Assembly (NCBI GenBank): GCA_001632435.1
Contig: KV424043.1
Coordinates: 1-64,000, forward strand
Length of the DNA stretch: 64,000 bases
Direction: 5' to 3'
Source: Calocera cornea HHB12733
Taxonomy: Eukaryota; Basidiomycota; Dacrymycetes; Dacrymycetales; Dacrymycetaceae
Under the pieces are notes generated by a model. The model was not told the DNA's origin and did not search any database. It worked only from the letters and a program-made list of their open reading frames with translations. Positions 11,732-24,657 of the stretch are shown one piece after another (position 1 is the stretch's first letter; each line of letters starts with the position of its first letter). The position numbers were made by a program, and so were the translations under genes.

Positions 11732-13633
11732 ATGGTGTCGACACGAGCGAAGCATACTCAGCGTGCTACACCTGGCGTCTCGTCGACGATCGGAGAGTCT
11801 CCCAAGGCTGTGGGGGCAGAGCGTAAGGGTAGATCTGCCACCCGCCCTTCGCCGTCACCATCCGCGTCGACTTTGAGCTCTTCCGCCTTAATGAAGCACT
11901 TTTTCATGCGATTACACAATCGGTCTCAATACGAGCCCTCAGACGATCTCCCTGGCTATGCGGCGGATGTCATCTCGAATATGGAAAGAGAGCTGGTCGG
12001 TTTCTGGTCGACTATCAAGGGATCTGCAGAGAAACGACAGACGCTATCTGCCTTGGTAAAACAACCCACTACTGGCCGGTACGACTCAGTCAAGCATTGC
12101 GCTTTGGGGATCCGCTATTGCCAATTCATGTCGGTGCTCCGGGATCGCACCTTTTGGGCCTTTGAGGACCTTCCCCCTCCAGCCCAGAATCGCTTTCCCG
12201 CGGATCTCGATATCCCAACGACATACTTTCCCACAGGCCACACAGGCCGAACGAAGTGCTATCTTGACGTGGTCAACAAGTTCTGTGAGCATGTGAACGA
12301 GTTCTTCAACTACTATACGGCGCACGACGATCTCAGGTCACCTTCGTCCTCCTCCGAAACAGACATAGACGCTATCATCAACATGACTGAAGTGCTTTAC
12401 AAGACCGCAGGGACTCGTATGATGTTCCCCAACATACTAGCCTGTGTGGCTGGGATAATGATGATGAAGGCGAGCCTTACTCTTGTGGCTTGCGCTACAC
12501 AATAATACCCGCATATACTGACCGTGAATGCAGAATATGTACCTAAATGAGCATGGGATCCCAAAACTGCCAGCGGATGATCAGCCAACACCAAGTTCCG
12601 GCCGGAAAGTCAATCGACGGAAAGCGCGGCCCTTATCAACGGGCCATAAACCGTCTGATGTCCTCCGACCATTGATGATGGCGATGTTCCTGTCTCCTAC
12701 CGTTATGTTTATGCGTCAAAATCTCATGGAGAACGATCTATCTTTACACGTCGCGGCAGAGGTGAGTACTTATGGTAATGCGCAGTGAGCATATCTTGAC
12801 AGCTGCGTCTCAGTCACATGTTAAGCATGGAGCTCAATATCCCGTCAACCCAGAAGACGATAGTGCCTGGGCTTTCCTCCACCTTGAACAGTGCGCGATT
12901 CGTGCATGTTATGCCGTAGCTAGCTCAAGACATACCATACGAGGGGGTCCGAAGGCAATTTTGCGGGTCGTCGTCGAGCATCTCTACCCCGTCCTGAAGA
13001 TACCTTTCCAGCCCCCCATGCCTTTTGCAGAATCTTATATGTCGACGGTGTCGAACGATGTACCTTCTCGCTCATCATCGATCCAGTCTTCCGATGAAGA
13101 CGCTGCGCTCTCCGAGTCTTCTTCTCCGGCCTCACCACCCTCATCGTTCCACAACGCACCTAGAACCACTTCAAGAAATTGGATGTCGAGCGCGGCGGAC
13201 GATTGTCATCTGATCAACATACCTGTGGGGTTTCCACAGTACGTTGAATCCGACGCAACGGTAGGACTAGGATTGTGTCGGTCTTACCCACGGTCTGCGA
13301 TGACCTTCTTTCCATGGATGAAATGGACTGCAAAGAGCTGGGTGCGTTTTATGTGCTTATCGGTGAATATGCGGGAATAACCATGCTTAGGCGGAGGTCA
13401 TATCGGGGCTTGAAGGGCGAAATGTGTGGCAGGACAGCGGGCTCATGACCCCTTTTGCTACCTGGCTGGCATTCATGAAGTACTGTCTCCGTGGTACTGG
13501 TAGCAAGTACTGGACCATAATGCGCGACTTCGCAAGCTTCGATCTTAAGAATGTGCCCGCCGACTTATGGCAACAGGCACTGTCAATCGAATCCGGCTAC
13601 AGAAAGAAGAGAGGCTACGCAACTCCGAAATAG
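11732..13633 (+). CDS. Hypothetical protein, paralogue of the gene at 20178-22578
   Basis: The ATG at 11732 opens a basic, Ser-rich N-terminus (MVSTRAKHTQRATPG), then a helical region up to about 12420. Later exons are about 12533-12762 (LSPTVMFMRQNLMENDLSL), about 12813-13341, and after the intron GTGCGT...TTAG the exon to TAG 13633. Order and motifs parallel the minus-strand gene: INMTEVLYKTAGTRMMF matches VNIAMRTYARAGDQNIL, and FLSPTVMFMRQNL matches FLSPSILFMPQQL. A Ser/Asp-rich low-complexity segment (about 13060-13160) sits where the paralogue has a much longer one. No signal peptide or known catalytic motif is seen. The function is unknown; low-complexity acidic segments suggest a nuclear or regulatory protein, which is inference. 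Confidence 0.65.
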
Positions 13634-14442
13634 CGATCGATCAAGGAGCGCCAACGCCTGGGTTGAAAGGCCTTGCTGACAAGAAGAGCTCCCTCGCCGG
13701 TGAGAACAGTGGCTGGAATTCTATAGGTGTTCTGTTTCACGTCGTTTGTGATGTTATCAGGGCAGTGGTCCACTCTTTTCTCCGCGTTCTGTCGCTTTGT
13801 GCAACCCTCGCCAGGTGTGGTACGGCGAAGGTACTGGCATATGTATCATTTATTCTCTCCATATATATTATGAATGCCTGACTTCGTAGCATTAAAGGCT
13901 AATCACGACAATGTACCCGGTAGAATAGCATTGCGCAGACTACCCGGTAGCCTGCATGCGGGACCCACGTCGTGCTTTCCTGATAAAGAAGGTCAACTGG
14001 AGCGCCATAGATCAGGCATGTACTAACAATATAAGAGTAGACGTGATCAGGAACAAACTGCACACGAGGGACTCGTGCATGCCTGTTATTGACAAGGTCT
14101 TCGTTACTGTCGTCTTCGACGCAACTGGCAAACTGTTCTGTCCTCATGCCCATATAACCGCCGCTCCTGCGTTGTCCTACCGCACAGCATCTGTTGCGGT
14201 CTTGCTCATTGCTTCAAGTGCATACAGCTTTGATTGGACTCAGAGGATTGTACAAAGCATCACTACGTGGTGTGAAATACAACCTTGATCACCCCCTCGA
14301 TCCAAGTCACCGGATCGACTCTGAACCACAGGCACAGTATCGCCCCGCCGACTGCGTCACGTCAGCGTGATGCCTATGTCGACTTTGGAGTACTTACTGG
14401 TAACAACGATCACCCACTTGATTAGCCACCAGGTCAAGTCCT
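13634..14442. other. Intergenic, no supported gene
   Basis: Several short open frames on both strands have no recognisable content. No repeat was seen. Confidence 0.35.
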
Positions 14443-15453
14443 TCAGGAAGACGCAGAAATCGAGGAACGCGTTGACGATGATGCCGTGCCAGAAATTGCT
14501 GACATCTTCGCTGGTGTTCGTGCCTTTAAAGCATGCACGGAAGAAAGCGAAGAGGTACGGTAGAAAGCGCAGGAAGAAGAACTTGATTCACAAGAGACGT
14601 TGACGCGTGCGGCGGGCGTCCGCCTGCACATTGCCACGCACGCGATTTCCGTCGAGGACACCTTGCCGCCGTGCCTCGTGACGCTGCCGTTCGGCTTCTT
14701 CAATCCGCAGTGGATCGTCAAGAGACAGCCCGAGGATCGCCGGATCGGGCAGAAACCTGTCAGAGCCGGGGTCCGAGCCGGTTGTTGCGTAAGTCGTTGT
14801 CGCGGTACCGCCGGTTTGAGCCGTACGATGGGTACCGACGGTCCGAGATGTGTCCGTTCGCGTATAAGGGTTTTCGAACCGATCCAGGGGATCTTCCGAT
14901 CCGTTTGCCTCTCTCTGTTGTGTGCGTCAGCCAGCGTCCCGTCGATGTGCATCATACGCTTAGAGAGTCTGGTCGCCACGAGTGTCATGATCAACTGATC
15001 ACGAGCCGTCGTCTCCGACTCTAGTACGAGCACTCTGCGCAGCTGTAGATCTCACTCACAAGGCGACCACCCTCCAGCGCCTCCACCGCCTCCGAGACTT
15101 GCAGACCGAACCATCCGCCGACTCTATTCCCAGCAGATAGCGACGGCACCGTCGTCGCTGCCATCTGAGCGAATCCAACAGAGCTCGACTCGTGCAAATG
15201 TGAACGCGTCACGGCGCCGGGCGGGACGTCGAGGGATGTTTCAAGGTGGCCCGCACCACCCATGACAGACCCTTCAGTCGCGGTGACATATGTTGTAGCG
15301 CGCGAGGGGTTACGAGGAGCACCGTTTTCGTCGTTCCCACCGCTTGTCCCCTCCCCCACCCCGTCTTGAGTTCTTGGACCATCGCGGTCTGCTTCATCGC
15401 TATTCGTCCACGCGTCAGACCTGTTCGCTGCAGCACTCGCGTTTGTTTCAGAC
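14443..15453 (-). CDS. Hypothetical low-complexity protein, two exons
   Basis: From ATG 15453 (MSETNASAAANRSD) a Gly/Asp/Ser-rich exon runs to about 15055, where GTGAGT gives a good donor. Using an acceptor at about 15017 the frame continues in phase (SETTARDQLIMTLVATRLSK) to a stop at 14443. The second exon is basic and Ser/Arg-rich. No domain is recognisable. The opposite strand is also open over long parts, so this model is tentative. Confidence 0.3.
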
Positions 15454-15996
15454 ATAGAGCGTGATGCTGCGAGAGGAGGTTGCCGTATGGAGAGAGAAAG
15501 ACAGGACGCAAGTGTTGTGACTCCGTCCACCGGTCCAGTGGTGAGCGACGAGACGAAAGGAATCAAATTGTCGTCGGAATTGCACGCAGGGATGCTCACC
15601 ACCTTGACCCAAACGCCACCTTGAGCACGCCTGTGCGTCGGCCGAGAAAGCGCGTTATTATTCGCACTCGGATCGATGACGTTGTGGATTGCATTTATGT
15701 GGTTGATGCCCATGCAAGCTGTATCAGTATATTCGTGCCTTCCTCGCGCTCACTCGAACACCCTTGCTGTACCATGCGATCACGCCGGGTACACGCGGTA
15801 CGCGTGCTCGAGTGACCCATCATGCCTCTTATTTCCTCGCTGTTAGGTAGACGAGCAAGCTATCTTTACTGATTCAATCTGGACCATTACGTAACCATAA
15901 CTGTATACTCAGTTGCCGCCACGACGAATTGGCCAGACAAAGAAAGACCCTTTGAGTATGTCCTCAGTCACATGATGACCTGTGATAAGTAGCATC

Positions 15997-17468
15997 ATGG
16001 AACGCCCGGAACTGGCTCCGCTGGCCCCGTTGGCCCCACGGACTCAAAAGCACTCGGGCCTGAGTCAGTGTGAAAGCCCCACAACTTCACCCATCCCACC
16101 ATCTGGAATATACAGGCAATCCATCTTCAACTTGAATGGTGAGTATTCCCGCACCGTGTTGTTGCCTCAGCCTTGCTTATGTCTATAGACCGTCGTCACA
16201 AGTAAGAGCTATACAGAGATGAGGATAGAGGATCCTGCTGGGGTTGTGACCGAGACGCCACTGCCAGCTCCTAAGTTTAGTGAGTGCCGACGGTAACCTG
16301 TTCGTGCCTCTGAAGCTGACGTTCGTAATTACTAGATTTTACCCGCATCCCTTCTGACGACAACACCCTGTCTGTGTCTGAGGGCCACCTTATGGAAACT
16401 CCATCGGCGCGACCTCGTGTTCGCTTTGCGCCTCTCGTCACATGTGTGCAGGAGCGTGTCGCGGGCACCACCTCGAGCGATCGCGGCCCACTCGACAAAG
16501 GCAGTTTGCTTCCGTCAAACGCAAGGCCCACCGTCCCGCCAACCCCCAATTCCGACAACGGCACATATCTGGCCAATGGAGACTGCCATAAGTCCTCCAA
16601 GACCATGTTCTCGAGCGTCACATCACCCATAGACCCACCCGTCGCCCGCAGCAATACCGCTGGGTTGGAACCGAGCGAGAAGGCTCTCCCTCCCAACATG
16701 GCCTCGGGGACCACGGCGTTCGATCGCGATTTAGAAGCAGCATTGAAGAGAATGATCCTCGGGGGGGACTGTGCCGTTGACAATTCTCATCGAGTCACGG
16801 CAATCCGCATACCATCGAACGTCGCGGTCGTGCTGAACGGTTGTCCGGCTGGTCTTCCAGGAGACCACGACCACCTCATCGGTGCCGTCTGCCTGTCCGA
16901 GACGATCGTTGGACCCGACCCTGGAGCCACATCTGGCCAGCGTGCAATCACTGTTTTCAAACTGCGATCGAGCGTGGCGGGCACGCCGGACACCGTCGTT
17001 GGGCATGTTTGTCCGGCTGGCTTAGGGCTATTCCATGATCACCTCTTGGTTGCCTCCTGCCTGTCCACGCCGTTAAAGACATCGTTGGCCCATGCAAGAA
17101 GTCAGGAACTATCTCAGACCCCCGTCTATCGCAGCAAGAAAATCTCGGACGCACCCCGCATGCCCCATGGCATCCTGAAGCTTGCCAAACACGAAGTCTT
17201 CAAGGCGGAGGATGCGCCTGATGCTTCTGCTGTGTGCGACCGAGGTCCACCCAATTCCAGCGGACGGTCAACCCATTCATCTGCAGTATCGAATGAACAC
17301 GAGTGTTTGAGAGGGAAGCTTGAAGGTAATGCCAAGCGGAAGCTTGGCTCACATGCGAACACCCGCTATCGTCGTCGCGGGTTCAGTCGCGATAGGGTGT
17401 TGAGCTACTTGGCGCCTGTGAGGTTGACGGACCCCGGCTCTCATGTGGGAACCCGTCTCATCACATGA
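15997..17468 (+). CDS. Hypothetical 445-residue protein with an internal cysteine-containing repeat
   Basis: Three exons join in phase: 15997-16138, 16217-16279 and 16336-17468, totalling 1338 nt with the TGA. The N-terminus is Pro-rich (MERPELAPLAPLAPRTQ). The centre holds two copies of one motif, GCPAGLPGDHDHLIGAVCLS and VCPAGLGLFHDHLLVASCLS, about 60 residues apart; each has two cysteines and a DH/HDH core. The C-terminus is basic (KRKLGSHANTRYRRRGFSRD). I do not recognise the family. The C-x9-DH-x6-C spacing in both copies could suit metal binding, but that is speculation. The intron 1 acceptor at 16216 was chosen because the nearer AG at 16188 leads to a stop. Confidence 0.6.
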
Positions 17469-18224
17469 GGGGTGGAAGGACTGGGTCCGCATATGGTTGT
17501 TGGAGGTTCTGATTTGCGTGTTTTCCCAGTCTGATTGATCCTCATTCCCCCCTCCATGCTCGATGTACTAGTTGGGGAAGCACTACATGTGTCAGATACC
17601 ACATGTCTCTCTGTATGACTAGATCGTGGCCCATGCTGTCTGGGATGCGTCCTGAAAGATACACCGACAAGGTATATAGCTCATGCAAAACGATTCGTCA
17701 GCCAATGCGCCATCAACGCATAGCAAGGGGTTGAGGAGCAGGGACACAGTGCTGGTTAGAGAGACATGAGTTGGGCGATGAGGAGAATAATGACGAAGGG
17801 CAATGTGGATGACCACATTCTCCTGCGCACAGCTCACGATCCACAACGAACAAGTCGATGATTGAAAGTAAATTTGTGTGGACATTGTCTGCTCAAAGGG
17901 AGCCGCCCTGTTGTCTTGGAAGAAATAGTCCGCTGCTCCGGAGCGATGGGCTTGCTGACGTTATGGGTTGCGCCCGACGTCCTGCTTGACCCTGGGCCGC
18001 AGATATGCGGTTGACTCAGCTTGAAGGCGTGTCTCTTACTGGAAATCGAAATGTTTGTTGGTGCAAAGCTTTCACTCGGCCCCTTCACCTTGTGTTGACT
18101 TGTGTTTCCCACCCCCCCGACCTCGTCACGTCCTCTCCTTATGAGTATTGTGGTCTGCGATAAGAGACGTTGACCAGCAGAAATCCAATTGCTTGCTACT
18201 AATACAGAGCAGAGTATCCTAGTT
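17469..18224. other. Intergenic between convergent genes
   Basis: No supported gene. It should contain the 3' ends and terminators of the + gene ending at 17468 and the - gene ending at 18225. Confidence 0.4.
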
Positions 18225-20129
18225 CTAAGGGCACCAGTCAGACTTCGCTCTGGTGGCGTAGTGGGCCAACAATCTTGCCCTCAAGTGACACGTCTTTGGC
18301 ATGTTGAGCAGGACATATTTCTGGTATGCCTCATGGCTGCTGAAAACGGTCGAGATGATCTCACGGCAAGCACTGCGAGCCATATGTTGTTGCGCTTGGG
18401 CGGCAGGGTCGACGTACACCCTCTGAAGCTGTCCATGATATGCAGAAGAAGGATCGAACGCTTGGGCAGGGTGTAGGAGGTCTTCATCGATCACCATTTG
18501 CACAACAGCCAGCATGTTATTTGCAGACCATGCTAGATGTTGCCCTAACAACTGAGAGTGAGCTAGATGTAGGAGGGGGGAGAGCTGATGGCACGTACAA
18601 TCGCCTTGCTTCATCCTGGGCGGTCTTTCTGAAGAAGACCAAAACTCGAGCTCTCTAGCGTCGCGATGACGAGTCATACATAGCCAGATCCACAGGACCG
18701 CACGATGGAAGTGGAGAATGATAGTGGGATCAGCTGGCGATAGGCAGGTTTCATGCAGCACCTGTCGCATTCGCTCTTGATAGACTTGCTCGAACTGGGT
18801 GCTGACCAGGAAGTTCTGAGTCTCATTCCTGTGGTGGGCTGTTGCTATTGCCCCATGCATTTCCTGTGCTTGAATCCTACTGACAGTCAACCGAAGTCTG
18901 GCTTCGCAAGGAATATCACTTACCACAAACTTCTGCTTTGCAGGTGAACAACGTAAATCGGCACACCCTTCTTGGCGTAGAAGTCGAGATCCACGTTCGG
19001 GTCGTGGTCTGGTGTCAGGTAGGTCTTAATTTCTTTGCCCATGAACCAGACCAGCTGGCCGCCATCTTCCAGCGCGAGGGTTTCTCTCGTGGACTGCAGT
19101 GAAACACCGCCCGTGATAGCCATCGAGAAGGCTAATCCTCCCGATTCGAATAGTGCGGGACTGCTCGCTCCGCACGTAGAGAGGCCCTGCCACCGCCACG
19201 AGGGGGGGTCTCGAACAATGCCAGGGATGCAACTCGTTGCGTTCCATACTACGCTGGCAGAGTCTAAGGCACTGCACAAAGTGTAAGTGTTAGTCAGTTT
19301 ACGGCTGGGATTCGTCTCCTACCTAAGAGCAGCTAAAGTCACAGAGGAAGAAGGCGCTGTCTGGACAATTCGGGGGACATGGACGATGGGAAACTGCTGA
19401 TACCGAGCTGTGGCGTTGACAACATAGCGCAGCGGCATCCAGACCGTGGTTGGGTTTTCGTCCTGCTCACCGCCTACGCCAAGTATCTTAGCCATCTGAG
19501 GCGGAAGACATGACTGAACTGACCCTAGCTATCAGAAGTAGAACAACGGAGGACGACAGGAAAGGCATACCGCGTGTCTCATAAGACAGATCGGGATCTC
19601 GCCATTTGGCAATAGACGCACTGTCCCATACCAACTCCGTCTCTAAAGTCACGCCATCTACAATGACAAGGCAATGGTCTTTGGCCCAGTCAAGTAGCTG
19701 CCAGGTTTTGGTCTGCTGAAGATGCTCTCTCATGAAGAACCATACCGGGCCATTGTCTGGCCTGTATGCCTTGAGAGGCCAACGGGTGCGAAACTCTGGA
19801 TGGTTGTTCAACAGTTTGAGGTGCGGCTCTAGAAGGGTCGCATGCTCTGCCAAGGTGTTCAGACGTCGGTGCATTGCGTCCTGCAGATAAGATTAGTATG
19901 CTGCTAGACTGTTGCAAAGAGAGGGCCTCACGTTTGGTGGAGAATATTGGCGCGCGGGGAATGCCAACTTGATTCTCCGGGCCTGATTTGTCTTGAAGCT
20001 GTAGACATGATTGACAATCGGGTCCTGTATCGCTGGTGTTGGACATCGATGAGAATGAGGATAAGGGACGCACTTCAAGACTGGTATTGGTAGGCAAAAG
20101 GTGTACCAGCTCTCGAGAAGGGCCATCAT
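18225..20129 (-). CDS. Hypothetical multi-exon protein
   Basis: The model starts at ATG-ATG 20129 (MMALLESWYTFCLPIPV). It splices at about 19930 (PPN) into DAMHRRLNTLAEHATLLEPH and goes on through WQLLDWAKDHCLVIVDG. It then continues with VWMPLRYVVNATARYQQF at about 19440, SWRWQGLSTCGASSPALF at about 19180, and FLVSTQFEQVYQERMRQV at about 18780. The last exon carries REIISTVFSSHEAYQKYV and ends at 18225. Introns of about 50 nt with GT/AG ends separate these blocks. One junction near 19560-19500 could not be put in phase. Spacing from the next gene upstream is only about 50 bp, so the two could be one transcript. No domain was recognised. Confidence 0.5.
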
Positions 20130-20177
20130 GGGGAATATCGAGCTGAATTAGATGTTGGCATCAGCGCGTACAACAGG

Positions 20178-22578
20178 TCACAATTTGTGTCCCACCTCTT
20201 CATCGTCCGACAGTGAAGAGAGGTCTTCCGGCAGAGGAGCAAGATAATCCCGGCATGCCCATACTCCAGCCCACCCCGCATCGTGTTCCATAGGCAAGCT
20301 GTCGCCGAGCGCATTGAGTTGATCCATAACATCCGGCGGGAGTTCCTTCGGCTTGCCGGGATGACCATACTTCTCGGGGAGGATTGTATTTGCTTTCGAC
20401 TCCTTTACTTCCTCGAGAGAAGCTTCTGGCGCGGTCCCCAGATCCTGCTCCTCGGGCTCCCCTTGTGTATGACCTGATTGGAGAGGAGGGACGCATTGAC
20501 CTCGTGCCGTGTCTTCCACATGATGTCCACCATCATTGTCTCCAGAGTCCTTATTGGGCGTGTGGTCCAACGGCGCTGTCTTGTTCGTATTTCGACTGTT
20601 GGTATGCAAAGAACCGCCGCCCACCTCTCGAAAAGCTCCTGGAACGCTGAGGGCGCTAAACTGCAAGCGGTCGGATCTGCGAACCTTGACAGCCAGTGTA
20701 GTGTCTGACTGAAGGGCAGTGCATTCTTCTCCTTCGTTGGCATCCGAGGATGGTGTCGATCTCCCCATCGCAACAGGTTTGAGGTGCACATTCGACGACA
20801 AATCCACATTGTCTCCATAGGTAGCCAAGATAGCGGGAGGTGTGGATGAGGCGATCGGAGGAAGGTCGTTGTCCCCGGATAGCAGTTCCTCGGTGACAAC
20901 GATGTCTATCGGGGCGACCACCGTTAGGGAGATGATCTGAGCATCTAGGTCAGGCGATGTGGGTGGAGCCCAGAAATCATTCGGAGACAGGGCTGGTGTT
21001 TCAAGCAGATCCCGGATAATGGAAGGTTGGCTCGAATTGAAGATGCTGTCGACGTCCAAGGGCGTGTCGGTGGAAATCAATGACGACTGAGAGGATGGCC
21101 CAGAGTCATTATTGGATAGAACATCTTTCGTGTCCTCGGTGGCGGACGATGGCGTCGAATCCACCATTGTGTCGTCCCCATTGGGACTGCCAGGGCCATG
21201 ATCGACAGCTCCTCGGAGTGCCTCTGAGAGACGAGGGTGCCCTTCACCTCGTTCCTGCCCATGAGGTACAGTTGAAAGCGAGAGGTTCGAAGAGGGTAAT
21301 TCATCCTCCGATCCCAGGGCGGAGTCGACGTCATCCTCAGGCGAATGCAGAACCTGTTCATCGTCTGAGTTGTCGTTGCCATCCGGTGTATCGGTCCGTA
21401 TATTTGCATGGCGGGTAGGGATCCGTGTCCGATCTGCCCAAAGAAGTGACTCGAGCTGCAGAGCGGGTGCCAGGCCACTCAGGAGCGCCTTTCGGATGGC
21501 TGCAACGGTTCTGGGCGTATTCCCAAATGCTATGTCGACACAGGAACGTATCACGAGTTGATCGACGCGGAGCGCCACGTAAACTTCAGGATCTTGCGAT
21601 GGTGGGGGCCAGTAATCGCTATGTACCACGTGAGCCTAGTAGGCAGCATCAGACATGGAACAATATCACAAAGATCAAATGTTACACACTTGTGCAGCGA
21701 GGTGCAGGGAAAGGTCGCTGCCTACCAGCTGCTGAGGCATGAACAGGATAGAAGGCGAAAGGAATCCCGATAATTCGAAGGGGCGCATCAATTGAGATGG
21801 TGGCTCCGGTAGGACGATGGCGTTGCCTGTGGATTGACAACGCTTGCGCTTCATACCACTTTCTAGCACCTGATGGAACTTGGGGATGCCAGAGCGGTTG
21901 ACTTGTAGATGCTGTAGAAAATTAGTCTACTTCTGGTGCGAGTCACCGAATGTTGCGTACCTCTAGCCCGCAAAGTATACTGGCGAAGAGTATGAAGTTC
22001 GCCAAGATATTTTGGTCTCCGGCGCGAGCGTACGTCCGCATGGCGATGTTCACAATCGTAACAAAGTCTAGCTCGGAGGTAGAACTGACATCTTCTGCGT
22101 CGCCGTGTTCCTCAAGGGTCTTGTAGAACTTCTCGAAAGCGGACCAGTAGTTGTTGGTATGCCGGACGAATTGCTTTGCCCGATCTCGTGCTCTGGCTGG
22201 AGCATCCGGATGGTCGTAGTGGTTTGCTGGAATGCCGAACATCGCGCAGCAACCAGTGCCAGGAAGCGGGAGTGAATCATATGCGAACTTAACCATGTCA
22301 ACCGTGCTCTTTGCTGCTTGCAAATGACGCATCCCTGCGAAGACTTGGCTTCCGGTAGGATTCTTGCCAGGTAGAGGCGATACCATGAGCTTGCCGAGCT
22401 TGGCGCGAGATTTTTCATCTTCTCTGCATCGCTTCCACCACATATCATACTCTGCCTCATAGTGATTCAGGACACGCAGTAGGTGCGGTGGAATGTCGTT
22501 CAATATGGTCCCCGACCACCTCCGTCCCAGTGGTCTGAGGAAGTGCTCGTCCAATTCGTCTGGCGTCGGAGTCGACAT
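20178..22578 (-). CDS. Hypothetical protein with long acidic disordered tail, paralogue of 11732-13633
   Basis: The ATG at 22578 (MSTPTPDELDEHFLRPLG) opens a helical exon to about 21965. The second exon (about 21905-21680) holds FLSPSILFMPQQLVGSDLSL. The third runs from about 21630 to a stop at 20178 and begins HSDYWPPPSQDPEVYVALRV. After about 110 residues this exon becomes a Ser/Asp/Pro/Thr-rich disordered region of more than 300 residues. The exon order and key motifs match the + strand paralogue, but here the low-complexity part is several times longer. A copy of the 26-bp palindrome lies about 226 bp upstream of the ATG, as in the paralogue. The function is unknown. Confidence 0.6.
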
Positions 22579-22803
22579 CGTGCGAGGGACTGCCAGGGAA
22601 GATATAGTTTGTCACCCTAGTCCACCTCGCTAGTGAGGTTAACCTAGATGTCGGAGACGTGTATTTGTGATAGTGATGTTGGCCGTCGTCCTGTCGTCCT
22701 TCTTTGAGGTGGTGGTCGAGTGCATATATGAGCTCGAGTCGGTCCCTCGGCGGTGGCGGCCACGCGTAAGAACTTGAGGCGCGTCTTACGTAATCTTATC
22801 ATT

Positions 22804-22829
22804 GCAAATCGTCCGCACGGACGTTTTCC
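22804..22829. repeat. Palindrome, copy 3 (diverged)
   Basis: The right arm CGGACGTTTTC is intact and the core is CGTCCGCACGGACG; the outer left arm has decayed. It lies in the space between the divergent genes starting at 22578 (-) and about 22930 (+). Confidence 0.7.
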
Positions 22830-22929
22830 TCGGAGGGACGCGGACTGTGGTGCCTCATGCCAACTCTGCCCAGAGCCTCCTAGCACCATTCGCAACCGGT
22901 CAACGTCCCACACACCTGCTCTACATTGA

Positions 22930-24621
22930 CCTCCGCCACAAGGCATATCCTTGAGCAAGTCGGCAAGTGGGCAATCCGTCGCGCGGTCTAACCTCAATAT
23001 CGAGGTGGTATCCTGCGGTCGTCTTGCCTGTTCCACAAGAATCGATCTCCGTCGTGGTCGTGCCCTCGAGATGCCCTTCGCGAGCGTCACTGTCGGATTC
23101 TCCTGGGCGCCAGCTCTCACTGCGCTTGTGCGTCCTCCCAATCGAATTCTTACTGTGGTACACGAGGACGAAGTGACTATCATCCACCAAGACTCGAGGA
23201 GCTTGTTTCCATACGAGGACCTCTACCGGGTCGTGACGAAGCCAAGCGGAGAGGTTCGACACTCAGAGTATGCCGATGAGTTTGCCAGGCATCAGGGAGG
23301 TTCAGAGGCACAGGTATGTTCTTGCAGTCCGCACCGCTTCCCACATGGTGATAATGATTGGTGGTAGAAACAGTATCTAGAGTACAACCCAGTACATCGA
23401 GGTGATTTTGACACCCGCCTTGCACGCATTAGTGCACGAAGCATGATACACGAACCCTCACTCGCTCCTCGGGAAGTGTCGCTGCCAGTCCCTTACGGCG
23501 AGTTTGCCGTTGAAGGATTCCCTATGGAACCCTGGGCGAGTCCTCCGCCAAGTACGAAGGAGGAACTTCTTCACCAACTTGTCGAGGATACCGATTACTC
23601 GACTAAACTTGTTGCCATCATGCAAGGCATCGACGAATGGGATATACCCTGCCAACCAGAAGTCAATCTGATATGCATGTGGGGACGAGGCACCCGCGAA
23701 TGGACTGTTTGGGCACAACTGTACAACCCTCGCTTTCCACACCGGGTATACTGCCCTGGACCTCCTGCAGATGCGTTTAATGCCATGATTTGGTGGTGTC
23801 CGTTACTCCCCGCGTGGTGGACTAGAGATACCTCGGGCGGAGATACGAAGGCGTGGGGTGCTCCGCGCGGCCGGATAAACGGTTTCTATGTGGATGTTCT
23901 GCACAAGGCACATTCCTACTGGTACGAGCGAGCACAATCTGTGTTGATGCACATCTCCGACAAGAAGATCAAGGACCTCTACACCCCCTTTCCCTCGTGG
24001 CCAAGCCAACTGGATATCACGGACATCCTTCGATCACTGCCGTATTCCACCTGCTACTGGTCGTGGCTACGTCAGCAGTGCAAAATACGAGATCTGATCG
24101 GTATGACCAACTTCTTCGAAGCTGTTGCACGGCGAAGATGGCACGATCTTGACTTCAATCCAAGGCATGTACCGCAAGTTCAGAACTTCGTCGGTGTCCT
24201 CTACGAGTCCATTCCAGACAACGAGGAGATCTTAGGAAGGCTCTTTGGAGATGGAGTTCCTGTCCTGGAACCTGTTCGCATCCCTCAATCTGGAAGGACG
24301 AGGGATAGAAATCACACTGCCGAGTGGGTTATGGACGTGAAGGCGATCATCATGGAAGAACATCCAGGGAGCATCAATGTGAGGGCTCAAGTGCGCCCGA
24401 ATGTCAGCGTGGCCGATGAAGCTCTCGCTCCGCTCAAACTCAAGGACAGGAACAGGAAGGGGAAGAGAGAGAGGGCAGCCGAGCGACGCAGAGTGGAGCT
24501 TGCAAAGGCACATGGCAACATCGACGTGAAAGCGAGCATGACGCGCACGAGGGGTTTACTGGCAACTGGGATCCAGAAACCCCTGGCAATACAAGACAGT
24601 GGCGGTCTTAATGCAACATGA
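22930..24621 (+). CDS. Hypothetical protein, intact paralogue of the pseudogene at the left edge
   Basis: The frame is open from 22930 to the donor at about 23311 (GTATGT), and after an AG at about 23367 it continues (QYLEYNPVHRGDFDTRL) to TGA 24621. There is no in-frame ATG early in the first open segment before a TGA at 22927, so the true start must be in an upstream exon or at an internal Met. The long exon is rich in Trp and Pro (MIWWCPLLPAWW, SYWYERAQSVL, YSTCYWSWLRQQ), and the C-terminal 100 residues are basic and charged (KLKDRNRKGKRERAAERRR). I do not recognise it. The paralogue at 1-1012 is decayed. The coding sequence here is free of stops, which suggests it may still be in use. Confidence 0.6.
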
Positions 24622-24657
24622 AGACCTACATCCATTGTTTGTGGCCCTTCTGACAAA

